A DNA stretch of 64,000 nucleotides, from positions 20,854,501 through 20,918,500 of the forward strand of contig CM076944.1 in assembly GCA_039566865.1 (NCBI GenBank), given 5' to 3'. How positions within the stretch are numbered: the stretch's first letter is position 1; every line of letters begins with the position of its first letter. Below, piece by piece: positions 11,701 to 24,345 of the stretch. The position numbers were made by a program, and so were the translations under genes. Origin of the DNA: Aurelia coerulea (lineage: Eukaryota; Cnidaria; Scyphozoa; Semaeostomeae; Ulmaridae). The notes under the pieces were generated by a model. It saw only the letters and a list, made by a program, of their open reading frames with translations, did not search any database and was not told the origin of the DNA.

Positions 11701-14700
11701 TCTTATTTTAGCTTTACTGCATCAACAAAAGTCGTTTAATTAAATGTTTATTTTCTCAAAGAAAACAAAAATTAAACACAAAAAGTGTGGATTAGCGCAC
11801 TTTATTAGCTACAATTCATATTATATAGAGTATTGCGCTCATCGTTCTTTAAAACTTTAGTTCTGCCAGCTACTTCTTTTATCGCACTATATTAGTGCTG
11901 CAGCAACCATTCTTAGTAACATTTCTATAGACATTAGTTCTTTCTCTAGTCTTATTTTAGCTTTACTGCATCAACAAACATCAATTAATTAAATGTTTAT
12001 TTTCTCAAAGAAAACAAAATTTAAACACAAATAGTGCGGATTAACGCAATATACATATTTCAAAGAGTATTGCGCTCATCGTTCTTTGTAACTTTAGTTC
12101 TGCCAGCTACTTCTTTTATAGCACTATATTAGTGCTGCAGCAACCATTCTTAGAAAAATTACTATAGACATTAGTTGTTTCTTTAGTCTTATTTTAGCTT
12201 TACTGCATCAACAAACATCGATTAATTAAATGTTTATTTTCTCGAAGAAAACAAAATATAAACACAAAAAGTATGGATTAACGTACTTTATCAGCTATAA
12301 TTAATATTATAAAGAGAAATGCGCTCATCGTTCTTTAAAACTATAGTTCTGCCAGCTACTTCTCTTATAGCACTACGTTAGTGCTGCAGCAACCATTCTT
12401 GGAAAAATTACTATTAAAAAATAGATCTTTCTTAAGTCTTACTTTAGCTTTATACTGCATCAACAAACATCGATTAATTAAATGTTTATTTGCTCAAAGA
12501 GAACAAAATATAAACACAAAAAGTGTGGATTAACGCACTTTATTAGCTACAATTTATATTATAAAGAGTATTGCGCTCATCGTTCTTTAAAACTTTAGTT
12601 CTGTCAGCTACTTCTTTTATAGCACTATATTAGTACTGCAGCAAACATTCTTAGTAACATTTCTATAGACATTAGTTCTTTCTTTGGTCTTATTTTAGCT
12701 TTACTGCATCAACAAACATCGATTAATTAAATGTTTATTCTCTCAAAGAAAACAAAATTTAAATACAAAAAGTGTGGATTAACGCACTTTATTAGCTACA
12801 ATTCATATTATAAAGAGTAATGCGCTCATCGTTCTTTAAAACTTTAGTTCAGCCAGCTACTTTTTTTATAGCACTATATTAGTGCTGCAGCAACCATTCT
12901 TAGTAACATTTCTATAGATATTAGTTCTTTCTTTAGTCTTATTTTAGCTTTACTGCATCAACCAACATCAATTAAATAAATGTTTATTTTCTCAAAGAAA
13001 ACAAAATTTAAACACAAATAGTGTGGATTAACGCAATATACATATTTCAAAGAGTATTGCGCTCATCGTTCTTTGTAACTTTAGTTCTGCCAGCTACTTC
13101 TTTTATAGCACTATATTAGTGCTGCAGCAACCATTCTTACAAAAATTACTATAGACATTAGTTGTTTCTTTAGTCTTATCTTAGATTTACCGCATCAACA
13201 AACATCGACTTAATTAAATGTTTACTTTCTCAAAGAAAACAAAATATAAGCACAAAAAGTGTAGATTAACGCACTTTATTAGCTACAATTCATATTATAA
13301 AGAGTATTACACTCATCGTTCTTCAAAACTTTAGTTCTGCCAGCTACTTCTTTTATAGCACTACATTAGTGCTGCAGCAACCATTCTTGGAAAAATTACT
13401 ATAGACATTAGTTGTTTCCTTAGTCTTATTTTAGCTTTACCGCATCAACAAACATCGATCTCATTAAATGTTTATTTTCTCAAAGAAAACAAAATATAAG
13501 CACAAAAAGTGTGGATTAACGCACTTTATTAGCTACAATTCATATTATAAAGAGTATTGCACTCATCCTTCTTTAAAACTTTAGTTCTGCCAGCTACTTC
13601 TTTTATAGCACTATATTAGTGCTGCAGCAACCATTCTTGGAAACATCACTATAGACATTAGTTCTTTCATTAATCTTATTTTAGCTTTACTGCATCAACA
13701 AAAATCGATTAATTAAATGTTTATTTTCTCAAAGAAAACAAAATATAAGCACAAAAAGTGTAGATTAACGCACTTTATTAGCTACAATTCATATTATAAA
13801 GAGTATTACACTCATCGTTCTTTAAAACTTTAGTTCTGCCAGCTACTTCTTTTATAGCACTATATTAGTGGTGCAGCAACCATTCTAAGTAACATTACTA
13901 TAGACATTAGTTCTTTCTTTAGTCTTATTTTAGCTTTACTGCATCAACAAACATCGATTAATTAAATGTTTATTTTCTCAAAGAAAACAAAATTTAAACA
14001 CAAATAGTGTGGATTAACGCACTATACATTTTTCAAAGAGTATTGCGCTCATCGTTCTTTATAACTTTAGTTCTGCCAGCTACTTCTTTTATAGCACTAT
14101 AATAGTGCTGCAGCAACCATTCTTAGAAACATTTCTATAGACATTAGTTCTTTCTTTAGTCTTATTCTAGCTATACTGCATAAACAAAATCGATTAATTA
14201 AATGTTTATTTTCTAAAAGGAAACAAAATATAAGCACAGAAAGTGTGGATTAACGCACTTTATTAGCTACAATTCATTTTATAAAGAGTATTGCGCTCAT
14301 CGTTCTTTAAAACTTTAGTTCTGCCAGCTACTTCTTTTATAGCACTATATTAGTGCTGCAGCAACCTTTCTAGGAAACATTACTATGGACATTAGTTCTT
14401 TCTTTAGTCTTACCTTAGCATTATACTGCATCAACAAACATAGATTAATAAAATGTTTATTTGCTCAAAGAAAACAAATATATAAACACAAAAAGTGTGG
14501 ATTAACGCACTTTATTAGCTACAATTCATATTATAAAGAGTATTGCGCTCATTGTTCTTTAAAACTTTAGTTCTGCCAGCTACTTCTTATATAGCACTAT
14601 ATTAGTGCTGCAGCAACCATTCTTGGAAACATTACTAGAGACATTAGTTGTTTCTTTAGTCTTATTTTAGCTTTACTGCATCAACAAAAGTCGTTTAATT

Positions 14701-17700
14701 AAATGTTTATTTTCTCAAAGAAAACAAAAATTAAACACAAAAAGTGTGGATTAGCGCACTTTATTAGCTACAATTCATATTATATAGAGTATTGCGCTCA
14801 TCGTTCTTTAAAACTTTAGTTCTGCCAGCTACTTCTTTTATCGCACTATATTAGTGCTGCAGCAACAATTCTTAGTAACATTTCTATAGACATTAGTTCT
14901 TTCTTTAGTCTTATTTTAGCTTTACTGCATCAACAAACATCAATTAATTAAATGTTTATTTTCTCAAAGAAAACAAAATTTAAACACAAATAGTGTGGAT
15001 TAACGCAATATACATATTTCAAAGAGTATTGCGCTCATCGTTCTTTGTAACTTTAGTTCTGCCAGCTACTTCTTTTATAGCACTATATTAGTGCTGCAGC
15101 AACCATTCTTAGAAAAATTACTATAGACATTAGTTGTTTCTTTAGTCTTATTTTAGCTTTACTGCATCAACAAACATCGATTTATTAAATGTTTATTTTC
15201 TCGAAGAAAACAAAATATAAACACAAAAAGTATGGATTAACGTACTTTATCAGCTATAATTAATATTATAAAGAGAAATGCGCTCATCGTTCTTTAAAAC
15301 TATAGTTCTGCCAGCTACTTCTCTTATAGCACTACGTTAGTGCTGCAGCAACCATTCTTGGAAAAATTACTATTAAAAAATAGATCATTCTTAAGTCTTA
15401 CTTTAGCTTTATACTGCATCAACAAACATCGATTAATTAAATGTTTATTTGCTCAAAGAGAACAAAATATAAACACAAAAAATGTGGATTAACGCACTTT
15501 ATTAGCTACAATTTATATTATAAAGAGTATTGCGCTCATCGTTCTTTAAAACTTTAGTTCTGTCAGCTACTTCTTTTATAGCACTATATTAGTACTGCAG
15601 CAAACATTCTTAGTAACATTTCTATAGACATTAGTTCTTTCTTTGGTCTTATTTTAGCTTTACTGCATCAACAAACATCGATTAATTAAATGTTTATTCT
15701 CTCAAAGAAAACAAAATTTAAACACAAAAAGTGTGGATTAACGCATTTTATTAGCTACAATTCATATTATAAAGAGTAATGCGCTCATCGTTCTTTAAAA
15801 CTTTAGTTCAGCCAGCTACTTTTTTTATAGCACTATATTAGTGCTGCAGCAACCATTCTTAGTAACATTTCTATAGACATTAGTTCTTTCTTTAGTCTTA
15901 TTTTAGCTTTACTGCATCAACAAACATCAATTAAATAAATGTTTATTTTCTCAAAGAAAACAAAATTTAAACACAAATAGTGTGGATTAACGCAATATAC
16001 ATATTTCAAAGAGTATTGCGCTCATCGTTCTTTGTAACTTTAGTTCTGCCAGCTACTTCTTTTATAGCACTATATTAGTGCTGCAGCAACCATTCTTAGA
16101 AAAATTACTATAGACATTAGTTGTTTCTTTAGTCTTATTTTAGCTTTACTGCATCAACAAACATCGATTAATTAAATGTTTATTTTCTCGAAGAAAACAA
16201 AATATAAACACAAAAAGTATGGATTAACGTACTTTACCAGCTATAATTAATATTATAAAGAGAAATGCGCTCATCGTTCTTTAAAACTATAGTTCTGCCA
16301 GCTACTTCTCTTATAGCACTACGTTAGTGCTGCAGCAACCATTCTTGGAAAAATTACTATTAAAAAATAGATCTTTCTTAAGTCTTACTTTAGCTTTATA
16401 CTGCATCAACAAACATCGATTAATTAAATGTTTATTTGCTCAAAGAGAACAAAATATAAACACAAAAAGTGTGGATTAACGCACTTTATTAGCTACAATT
16501 TATATTATAAAGAGTATTGCACTCATCGTTCTTTAAAACTTTAGTTCTGCCAGCTACTTCTTTTATAGCACTATATTAGTGCTGCAACAACCATTCTTGG
16601 AAACATTACTATAGACATTAGTTCTTTCACTTGTCTTATTTTAGCTTTACTGCATCAACAAGCATCGATTAATTACATGTTTATTTTCTCGAAGAAAACA
16701 AAATTTAAACACAAAAAGTGTGGATTAACGCATTTTATTAGCTACAATTCATATTATAAAGAGTAATGCGCTCATCGTTCTTTAAAACTTTAGTTCAGCC
16801 AGCTACTTTTTTTATAGCACTATATTAGTGCTGCAGCAACCATTCTTAGTAACATTTCTATAGACATTAGTTCTTTCTTTAGTCTTATTTTAGCTTTACT
16901 GCATCAACAAACATCAATTAAATAAATGTTTATTTTCTCAAAAAAAACAAAATTTAAACACAAATAGTGTGGATTAACGCAATATACATATTTCAAAGAG
17001 TATTGCGCTCATCGTTCTTTGTAACTTTAGTTCTGCCAGCTACTTCTTTTATAGCACTATATTAGTACTGCAGCAAACATTCTTAGTAACATTTCTATAG
17101 ACATTAGTTCTTTCTTTGGTCTTATTTTAGCTTTACTGCATCAACAAACATCGATTAATTAAATGTTTATTCTCTCAAAGAAAACAAAATTTAAACACAA
17201 AAAGTGTGGATTAACGCATTTTATTAGCTACAATTCATATTATAAAGAGTAATGCGCTCATCGTTCTTTAAAACTTTAGTTCAGCCAGCTACTTTTTTTA
17301 TAGCACTATATTAGTGCTGCAGCAACCATTCTTAGTAACATTTCTATAGACATTAGTTCTTTCTTTAGTCTTATTTTAGCTTTACTGCATCAACAAACAT
17401 CAATTAAATAAATGTTTATTTTCTCAAAAAAAACAAAATTTAAACACAAATAGTGTGGATTAACGCAATATTCATATTTCAAAGAGTATTGCGCTCATCG
17501 TTCTTTGTAACTTTAGTTCTGCCAGCTACTTCTTTTATAGCACTATATTAGTGCTGCAGCAACCATTCTTAGAAAAATTACTATAGACATTAGTTGTTTC
17601 TTTAGTCTTATCTTAGATTTACCGCATCAACAAACATCGACTTAATTAAATGTTTACTTTCTCAAAGAAAACAAAATATAAGCACAAAAAGTGTAGATTA

Positions 17701-20700
17701 ACGCACTTTATTAGCTACAATTCATATTATAAAGAGTATTACACTCATCGTTCTTCAAAACTTTAGTTCTGCCAGCTACTTCTTTTATAGCACTACATTA
17801 GTGCTGCAGCAACCATTCTTGGAAAAATTACTATAGACATTAGTTGTTTCCTTAGTCTTATTTTAGCTTTACCGCATCAACAAACATCGATCTCATTAAA
17901 TGTTTATTTTCTCAAAGATAACAAAATATAAGCACAAAAAGTGTGGATTAACGCACTTTATTAGCTACAATTCATATTATAAAGAGTATTGCACTCATCC
18001 TTCTTTAAAACTTTAGTTCTGCCAGCTACTTCTTTTATAGCACTATATTAGTGCTGCAGCAACCATTCTTGGAAACATTACTATAGACATTAGTTCTTTC
18101 ATTAATCTTATTTTAGCTTTACTGCATCAACAAAAATCGATTAATTAAATGTTTATTTTCTCAAAGAAAACAAAATATAAGCACAAAAAGTGTAGATTAA
18201 CGCACTTTATTAGCTACAATTCATATTATAAAGAGTATTACACTCATCGTTCTTTAAAACTTTAGTTCTGCCAGCTACTTCTTTTATAGCACTATATTAG
18301 TGGTGCAGCAACCATTCTAAGTAACATTACTATAGACATTAGTTCTTTCTTTAGTCTTATTTTAGCTTTACTGCATCAACAAACATCGATTAATTGAATG
18401 TTTATTTTCTCAAAGAAATCAAAATTTAATCACAAATAGTGTGGATTAACGCACTATACATATTTCAAAGAGCATTGCGCTCATCGTTCTTTATAACTTT
18501 AGTTCTGCCAGCTACTTCTTTTATAGCACTATATTAGTGCTGCAGCAACCATTCTTAGAAAAATTACTATAGACATTAGTTGTTTCTTTAGTCTTATTTT
18601 AGATTTACCGCATCAACAAACATCGATTTAATTAAATGTTTACTTTCTCAAAGAAAACAAAATATAAGCACAAAAAGTGTAGATTAACGCACTTTATTAG
18701 CTACAATTCATATTATAAAGAGTATTACACTCATCGTTCTTCAAAACTTTAGTTCTGCCAGCTACTTCTTTTATAGCACTACATTAGTGCTGCAGCAACC
18801 ATTCTTGGAAAAATTACTATAGACATTAGATCGTTCTTAAGTCTTACTTTAGCTTTATACTGCATCAACAAACATAGATTAATTAAATGTTTTTTTGCTC
18901 AAAGAAATCAAAATATAAACACAAAAAGTGCGGATTAACGCACTTTATTAGCTATAATTCAAATTATAAAGAGTAGTGCGCTCATCGTTCTTTAAAACTT
19001 TAGTTCTGCCAGCTACTTCTTTTATAGCACTATATCAGTGCTGCAGCAACCATTCTTGGAAACATTACTAGAGACATTAGTTGTTTCTTTAGTCTTATTT
19101 TAGCTTTACTGCATCAACAAAAGTCGTTTAATTAAATGTTTATTTTCTCAAAGAAAACAAAAATTAAACACAAAAAGTGTGGATTAGCGCACTTTATTAG
19201 CTACAATTCATATTATATAGAGTATTGCGCTCATCGTTCTTTAAAACTTTAGTTCTGCCAGCTACTTCTTTTATCGCACTATATTAGTGCTGCAGCAACC
19301 ATTCTTAGTAACATTTCTATAGACATTAGTTCTTTCTCTAGTCTTATTTTAGCTTTACTGCATCAACAAACATCAATTAATTAAATGTTTATTTTCTCAA
19401 AGAAAACAAAATTTAAACACAAATAGTGTGGATTAACGCAATATACATATTTCAAAGAGTATTGCGCTCATCGTTCTTTGTAACTTTAGTTCTGCCAGCT
19501 ACTTCTTTTATAGCACTATATTAGTGCTGCAGCAACCATTCTTAGAAAAATTACTATAGACATTAGTTGTTTCTTTAGTCTTATTTTAGCTTTACTGCAT
19601 CAACAAACATCGATTAATTAAATGTTTATTTTCTCGAAGAAAACAAAATATAAACACAAAAAGTATGGATTAACGTACTTTATCAGCTATAATTAATATT
19701 ATAAAGAGAAATGCGCTCATCGTTCTTTAAAACTATAGTTCTGCCAGCTACTTCTCTTATAGCACTACGTTAGTGCTGCAGCAACCATTCTTGGAAAAAT
19801 TACTATTAAAAAATAGATCTTTCTTAAGTCTTACTTTAGCTTTATACTGCATCAACAAACATCGATTAATTAAATGTTTATTTGCTCAAAGAGAACAAAA
19901 TATAAACACAAAAAGTGTGGATTAACGCACTTTATTAGCTACAATTTATATTATAAAGAGTATTGCGCTCATCGTTCTTTAAAACTTTAGTTCTGTCAGC
20001 TACTTCTTTTATAGCACTATATTAGTACTGCAGCAAACATTCTTAGTAACATTTCTATAGACATTAGTTCTTTCTTTGGTCTTATTTTAGCTTTACTGCA
20101 TCAACAAACATCGATTAATTAAATGTTTATTCTCTCAAAGAAAACAAACTTTAAATACAAAAAGTGTGGATTAACGCACTTTATTAGCTACAATTCATAT
20201 TATAAAGAGTAATGCGCTCATCGTTCTTTAAAACTTTAGTTCAGCCAGCTACTTTTTTTATAGCACTATATTAGTGCTGCAGCAACCATTCTTAGTAACA
20301 TTTCTATAGATATTAGTTCTTTCTTTAGTCTTATTTTAGCTTTACTGCATCAAGCAACATCAATTAAATAAATGTTTATTTTCTCAAAGAAAACAAAATT
20401 TAAACACAAATAGTGTGGATTAACGCAATATACATATTTCAAAGAGTATTGCGCTCATCGTTCTTTGTAACTTTAGTTCTGCCAGCTACTTCTTTTATAG
20501 CACTATATTAGTGCTGCAGCAACCATTCTTACAAAAATTACTATAGACATTAGTTGTTTCTTTAGTCTTATCTTAGATTTACCGCATCAACAAACATCGA
20601 CTTAATTAAATGTTTACTTTCTCAAAGAAAACAAAATATAAGCACAAAAAGTGTAGATTAACGCACTTTATTAGCTACAATTCATATTATAAAGAGTATT

Positions 20701-21110
20701 ACACTCATCGTTCTTCAAAACTTTAGTTCTGCCAGCTACTTCTTTTATAGCACTACATTAGTGCTGCAGCAACCATTCTTGGAAAAATTACTATAGACAT
20801 TAGTTGTTTCCTTAGTCTTATTTTAGCTTTACCGCATCAACAAACATCGATCTCATTAAATGTTTATTTTCTCAAAGAAAAGAAAATATAAGCACAAAAA
20901 GTGTGGATTAACGCAATTTACTAGCTATAATTCATTTTATAAAGTATATTGCACTCATCCCTGTCTAAAGCTTTAGTTCTGCCAGTTACTTCTTTTATAG
21001 CACTATATTAGTGCTGCAGCAACCATTCTTGGAAACATCACTATAGACATTAGTTCTTTCATTAATCTTATTTTAGCTTTACTGCATCAACAAAAATCGA
21101 TTAATTAAAT
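8700..21110 (+). repeat. Macro-duplication of about 7.2 kb of satellite
   Basis: The segment from about 8700 recurs from about 15855 with a constant offset of 7,155 bp (for example 'ttgctcaaagagaac' at 9281 and 16436). At about 11070 the first copy lacks one monomer that the second keeps (about 18200-18460). From there the offset is 7,392 bp (for example 'cattgcgctc' at 11081 and 18473). Matching fades near 13720 and 21110. The 237-bp difference equals one type B monomer, as expected for unequal exchange in register. Confidence 0.85.
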
Positions 21111-24100
21111 GTTTATTTTCTCAAAGAAAACAAAATATAAGCACAAAAAGTGTGGATTAACGCACTTTATTAGCTACAATTCATATTATAAAGAGTATTG
21201 CGCTCATCGTTCTTTAAAACTTTAGTTCTGCCAGCTACTTCTTTTATAGCACTATATTAGTGTTGCAGCAACCTTTCTAGGAAACATTACTATAGACTTT
21301 AGTTCTTTCTTTAGTCTTAGTTTAGCTTTATACTGCATCAACAAACATAGATTAATTAAATGTTTTTTTGCTCAAAGAAAACAAAATATAAACACAAAAA
21401 GTGTGGATTAACGCACTTTATTAGCTACAATTCATATTATAAAGAGTATTGCTTTCATCGTTCTTCAAAACTTTAGTTCTGATAGCTACTTCTTTTATAG
21501 CACTAAATTATTGCTGCAGCAACCTTTCTAGGAAACATTACTATAGACATTAGTTCTTTCTTTAGTCTTACTTTAGCTTTATACTGCATCAACAAACATA
21601 GATTAATTTAATGTCTATTTTCTCAAAGAAAACAAAATATCAAAACAAAAAGTGTGGATTAACGCACTTTATTAGCTACAATTCATATTATAAAGAGTAT
21701 TGCGCTTGTCGTTCTTCAAAACTTTAGTTCTGCCAGCTACTTCTTTTATACCACTATATTAGTGCTGTAGCAACCATTCTTAGTAACATTTCTATAGACA
21801 TTAGTTCTTTCATTCGTCTTACTTTAGCTTTATACTGCATCAACAAACATCGATTAATTAAATGTTTATTTTCTCAAAGAAAACAAAATTTAAAAACAAA
21901 AATTGTGGATTAAAGCACTTTATTAGCTACAATACATATTATAAAGAGTATTGCGCTCATCGTTCTTCAAAACTTTAGTTCTGCCAGCTACTTCTTTTAT
22001 ACCACCATATTAGTGCTGCAGCAACCATTCTTAGTAACATTTCTATAGACATTAGTTCTTTCATTCGTCTTATTTTAGCTTTACTGCATCAACAAACATC
22101 AATTAATTAAATGTTTATTTTCTCAAAGAAAACAAAATTTAAACACAAAAAGTGTGGATTAACGCACTTTATTAGCTACAATTCATATTATAAAGAGTAT
22201 TGCGCTTGTCGTTCTTCAAAACTTTAGTTCTGCCAGCTACTTCTTTTATACCACTATATTAGTGCTGTAGCAACCATTCTTAGTAACATTTCTATAGACA
22301 TTAGTTCTTTCATTCGTCTTACTTTAGCTTTATACTGCATCAACAAACATCGATTAATTAAATGTTTGTTTTCTCAAAGAAAACAAAATTTAAAAACAAA
22401 AATTGTGGATTGAAGCACTTTATTAGCTACAATACATATTATAAAGAGTATTGCGCTCATCGTTCTTTAAAACTTTAGTTCTGCCAGCTACCTCTTTTAT
22501 AGCACAGTATTAGTGCTGCAGCGACCATTCTTGGAAACATTAATGTAGACGTTAGTTCTTTCCTTAGTCTTATTTTAGCTTTACTGCATCAACAAACATC
22601 GATTAATTAAAGGTTTATTTGCTCAAAGAAAACAAAATATAAGCACAAAAAGTGTGGATTAACGCACTTTATTAGCTACAATTCATATTATAAAGAGTAT
22701 TGCGCTCATCGTTCTTCAAAACTTTAGTTCTGCCAGCTACTTCTTTTATACCACCATATTTGTGCTGCAGCAACCATTCTTAGTAACATTTCTATAGACA
22801 TTAGTTCTTTCATTCGTCTTATTTTAGCTTTACTGCATCAACAAACATCAATTAATTAAATGTTTATTTTCTCAAAGAAAACAAAATTTAAACACAAAAA
22901 GTGTGGATTAACGCACTTTATTAGCTACAATTCATATTATAAAGAGTATTGCACTCATTGTTCTTTGAAACCTTAGTTCTGCAAGCTACTTGTTTTATAG
23001 CACTACGTTAATGCTGCAGCAACTATTCTTGGAAAAATTACTATAGAAATTAGTTCTTTCTAAAGTCTTATTTTAGCTTTACTGCATCAAAAAACATCGA
23101 TTAATTAAATGTTTATTATCTCAAAGAAAACAAAATTTAAACACAAATAGTGTGGATTAACGCACTATACATATTTCAAAGAGTATTGCGCTCATTGTTC
23201 TTTATAACTTTAGTTCTGCCAGCTACTTCTTTTATACCACTATATTAGTGCTGCAGCAACCATTCTTAGTAACATTTCTATAGACATTAGTTCTTTCTTT
23301 AGTCTTACTTTAGCTTTATACTGCATCAACAAACATCGATTAATTGAATGTTTAATTTCTCAAAGAAAACAAAATTTAAACACAAATAGTGTGGATTAAC
23401 GCACTATACATATTTCAAAGAGTATTGCGCTCATTGTTCTTTATAACTTTAGTTCTGACAGCTACTACTTTTATAGCACTATATTAGTGCTGCAGCAACC
23501 ATTCTTGGAAACATTACTATAGAAAATAGTTCTTTCTTAAATCTTACTTTAGCTTTATACTGTACAACAAACATAGATTATTTAAATGTTTATTTGCTCA
23601 AAGTACACAACATTTAAACACATAAAGTGTGGATTAACGCACTTTATTAGCTACAATTCATATTATAAAGAGTATTGCGCTCATTGTTCTTTGAAACCTT
23701 AGTTCTGCCAGCTACTTCTTTTATAGCATTACGTTAATGCTGCAGCAACTATTCTTGGAAAAATGACTATAGAAATTAGTTCTTTCTAAAGTCTTATTTT
23801 AGCTTTACTGCATCAAAAAACATCGATTAATTAAATGTTTATTATCTCAAAGAAAACAAAATTTAAACACAAATAGAATGGATTAACGCACTATACATAT
23901 TTCAAAGAGTATTGCTCTCATCGTTCTTTATAGCTTTAGTTCTGCCAGCTACTTCTTTTATAGCACAATATTAGTGCTGCAGCGACCATTCTTGGAAACA
24001 TTAATATAGACGTTAGTTCTTTCCTTAGTCTTATTTTAGCTTTATACTGCATCAACAAACATCGATTAATTAAATGTTTATTTTCTCAAAGAAAACAAAA

Positions 24101-24149
24101 TTTAAAAACAAAAATTGTGGATTTGCGCACTTTATTAGCTACAATACAT

Positions 24150-24345
24150 ATTCACTGCTAAAAATGACCAAATTTCACTAGGTTTTTCATAGGGAAATTT
24201 TGGGGAAACGGACACTTTCCCCATAATTTCCCAAGCGGGAAATGGAAATGTCCGTTTCCCTTCAATTTCCCAGATAAATTTGTCCGTTTCCCCTAAATTT
24301 CCATGCAGAAACAATAGGGAAATTTTGCTATTTCTTGCAGTGATT
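24150..24345. mobile_element. CACTA/EnSpm-like MITE, 190 bp, 3-bp target duplication ATT
   Basis: The element is 24153-24342. It begins CACTGCTAAAAATGACCAAA and ends with the imperfect complement, '...tagcaaa'-type on the inverted strand, closing GCAGTG. ATT flanks both ends (24150-24152 and 24343-24345). The empty site 'tacatattataaag' is preserved in the close paralogous monomer at about 22,430. CACT(A/G) ends with 2-3 bp duplications are the hallmark of the CACTA superfamily. The interior has several 'gtccgtttccc' and 'aatttccc' motifs in both orientations and no coding capacity; the 76-codon frame on the - strand is incidental. Confidence 0.75.

Larger units (their letters stand above)
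6041..24152 (+). repeat. Satellite array, block 2 (A/B alternation, strong higher-order structure)
   Basis: About 18 kb of uninterrupted satellite. Type A and type B monomers often alternate: B landmarks ('atacatatttcaaagag') lie at about 6648, 7132, 7869, 8357 and 8840. Successive gaps are about 485 bp (A+B dimer) or about 735 and 990 bp where extra A units occur. Long stretches are virtually identical to others at 1,222 bp and about 7.2 kb, so this part has been homogenised recently. From about 21.2 kb it passes into variants with 'ccatattagtgc' and 'cattcgtctt'. It contains no credible gene; the open frames of about 60 codons are by-products of the repeat. Confidence 0.97.
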
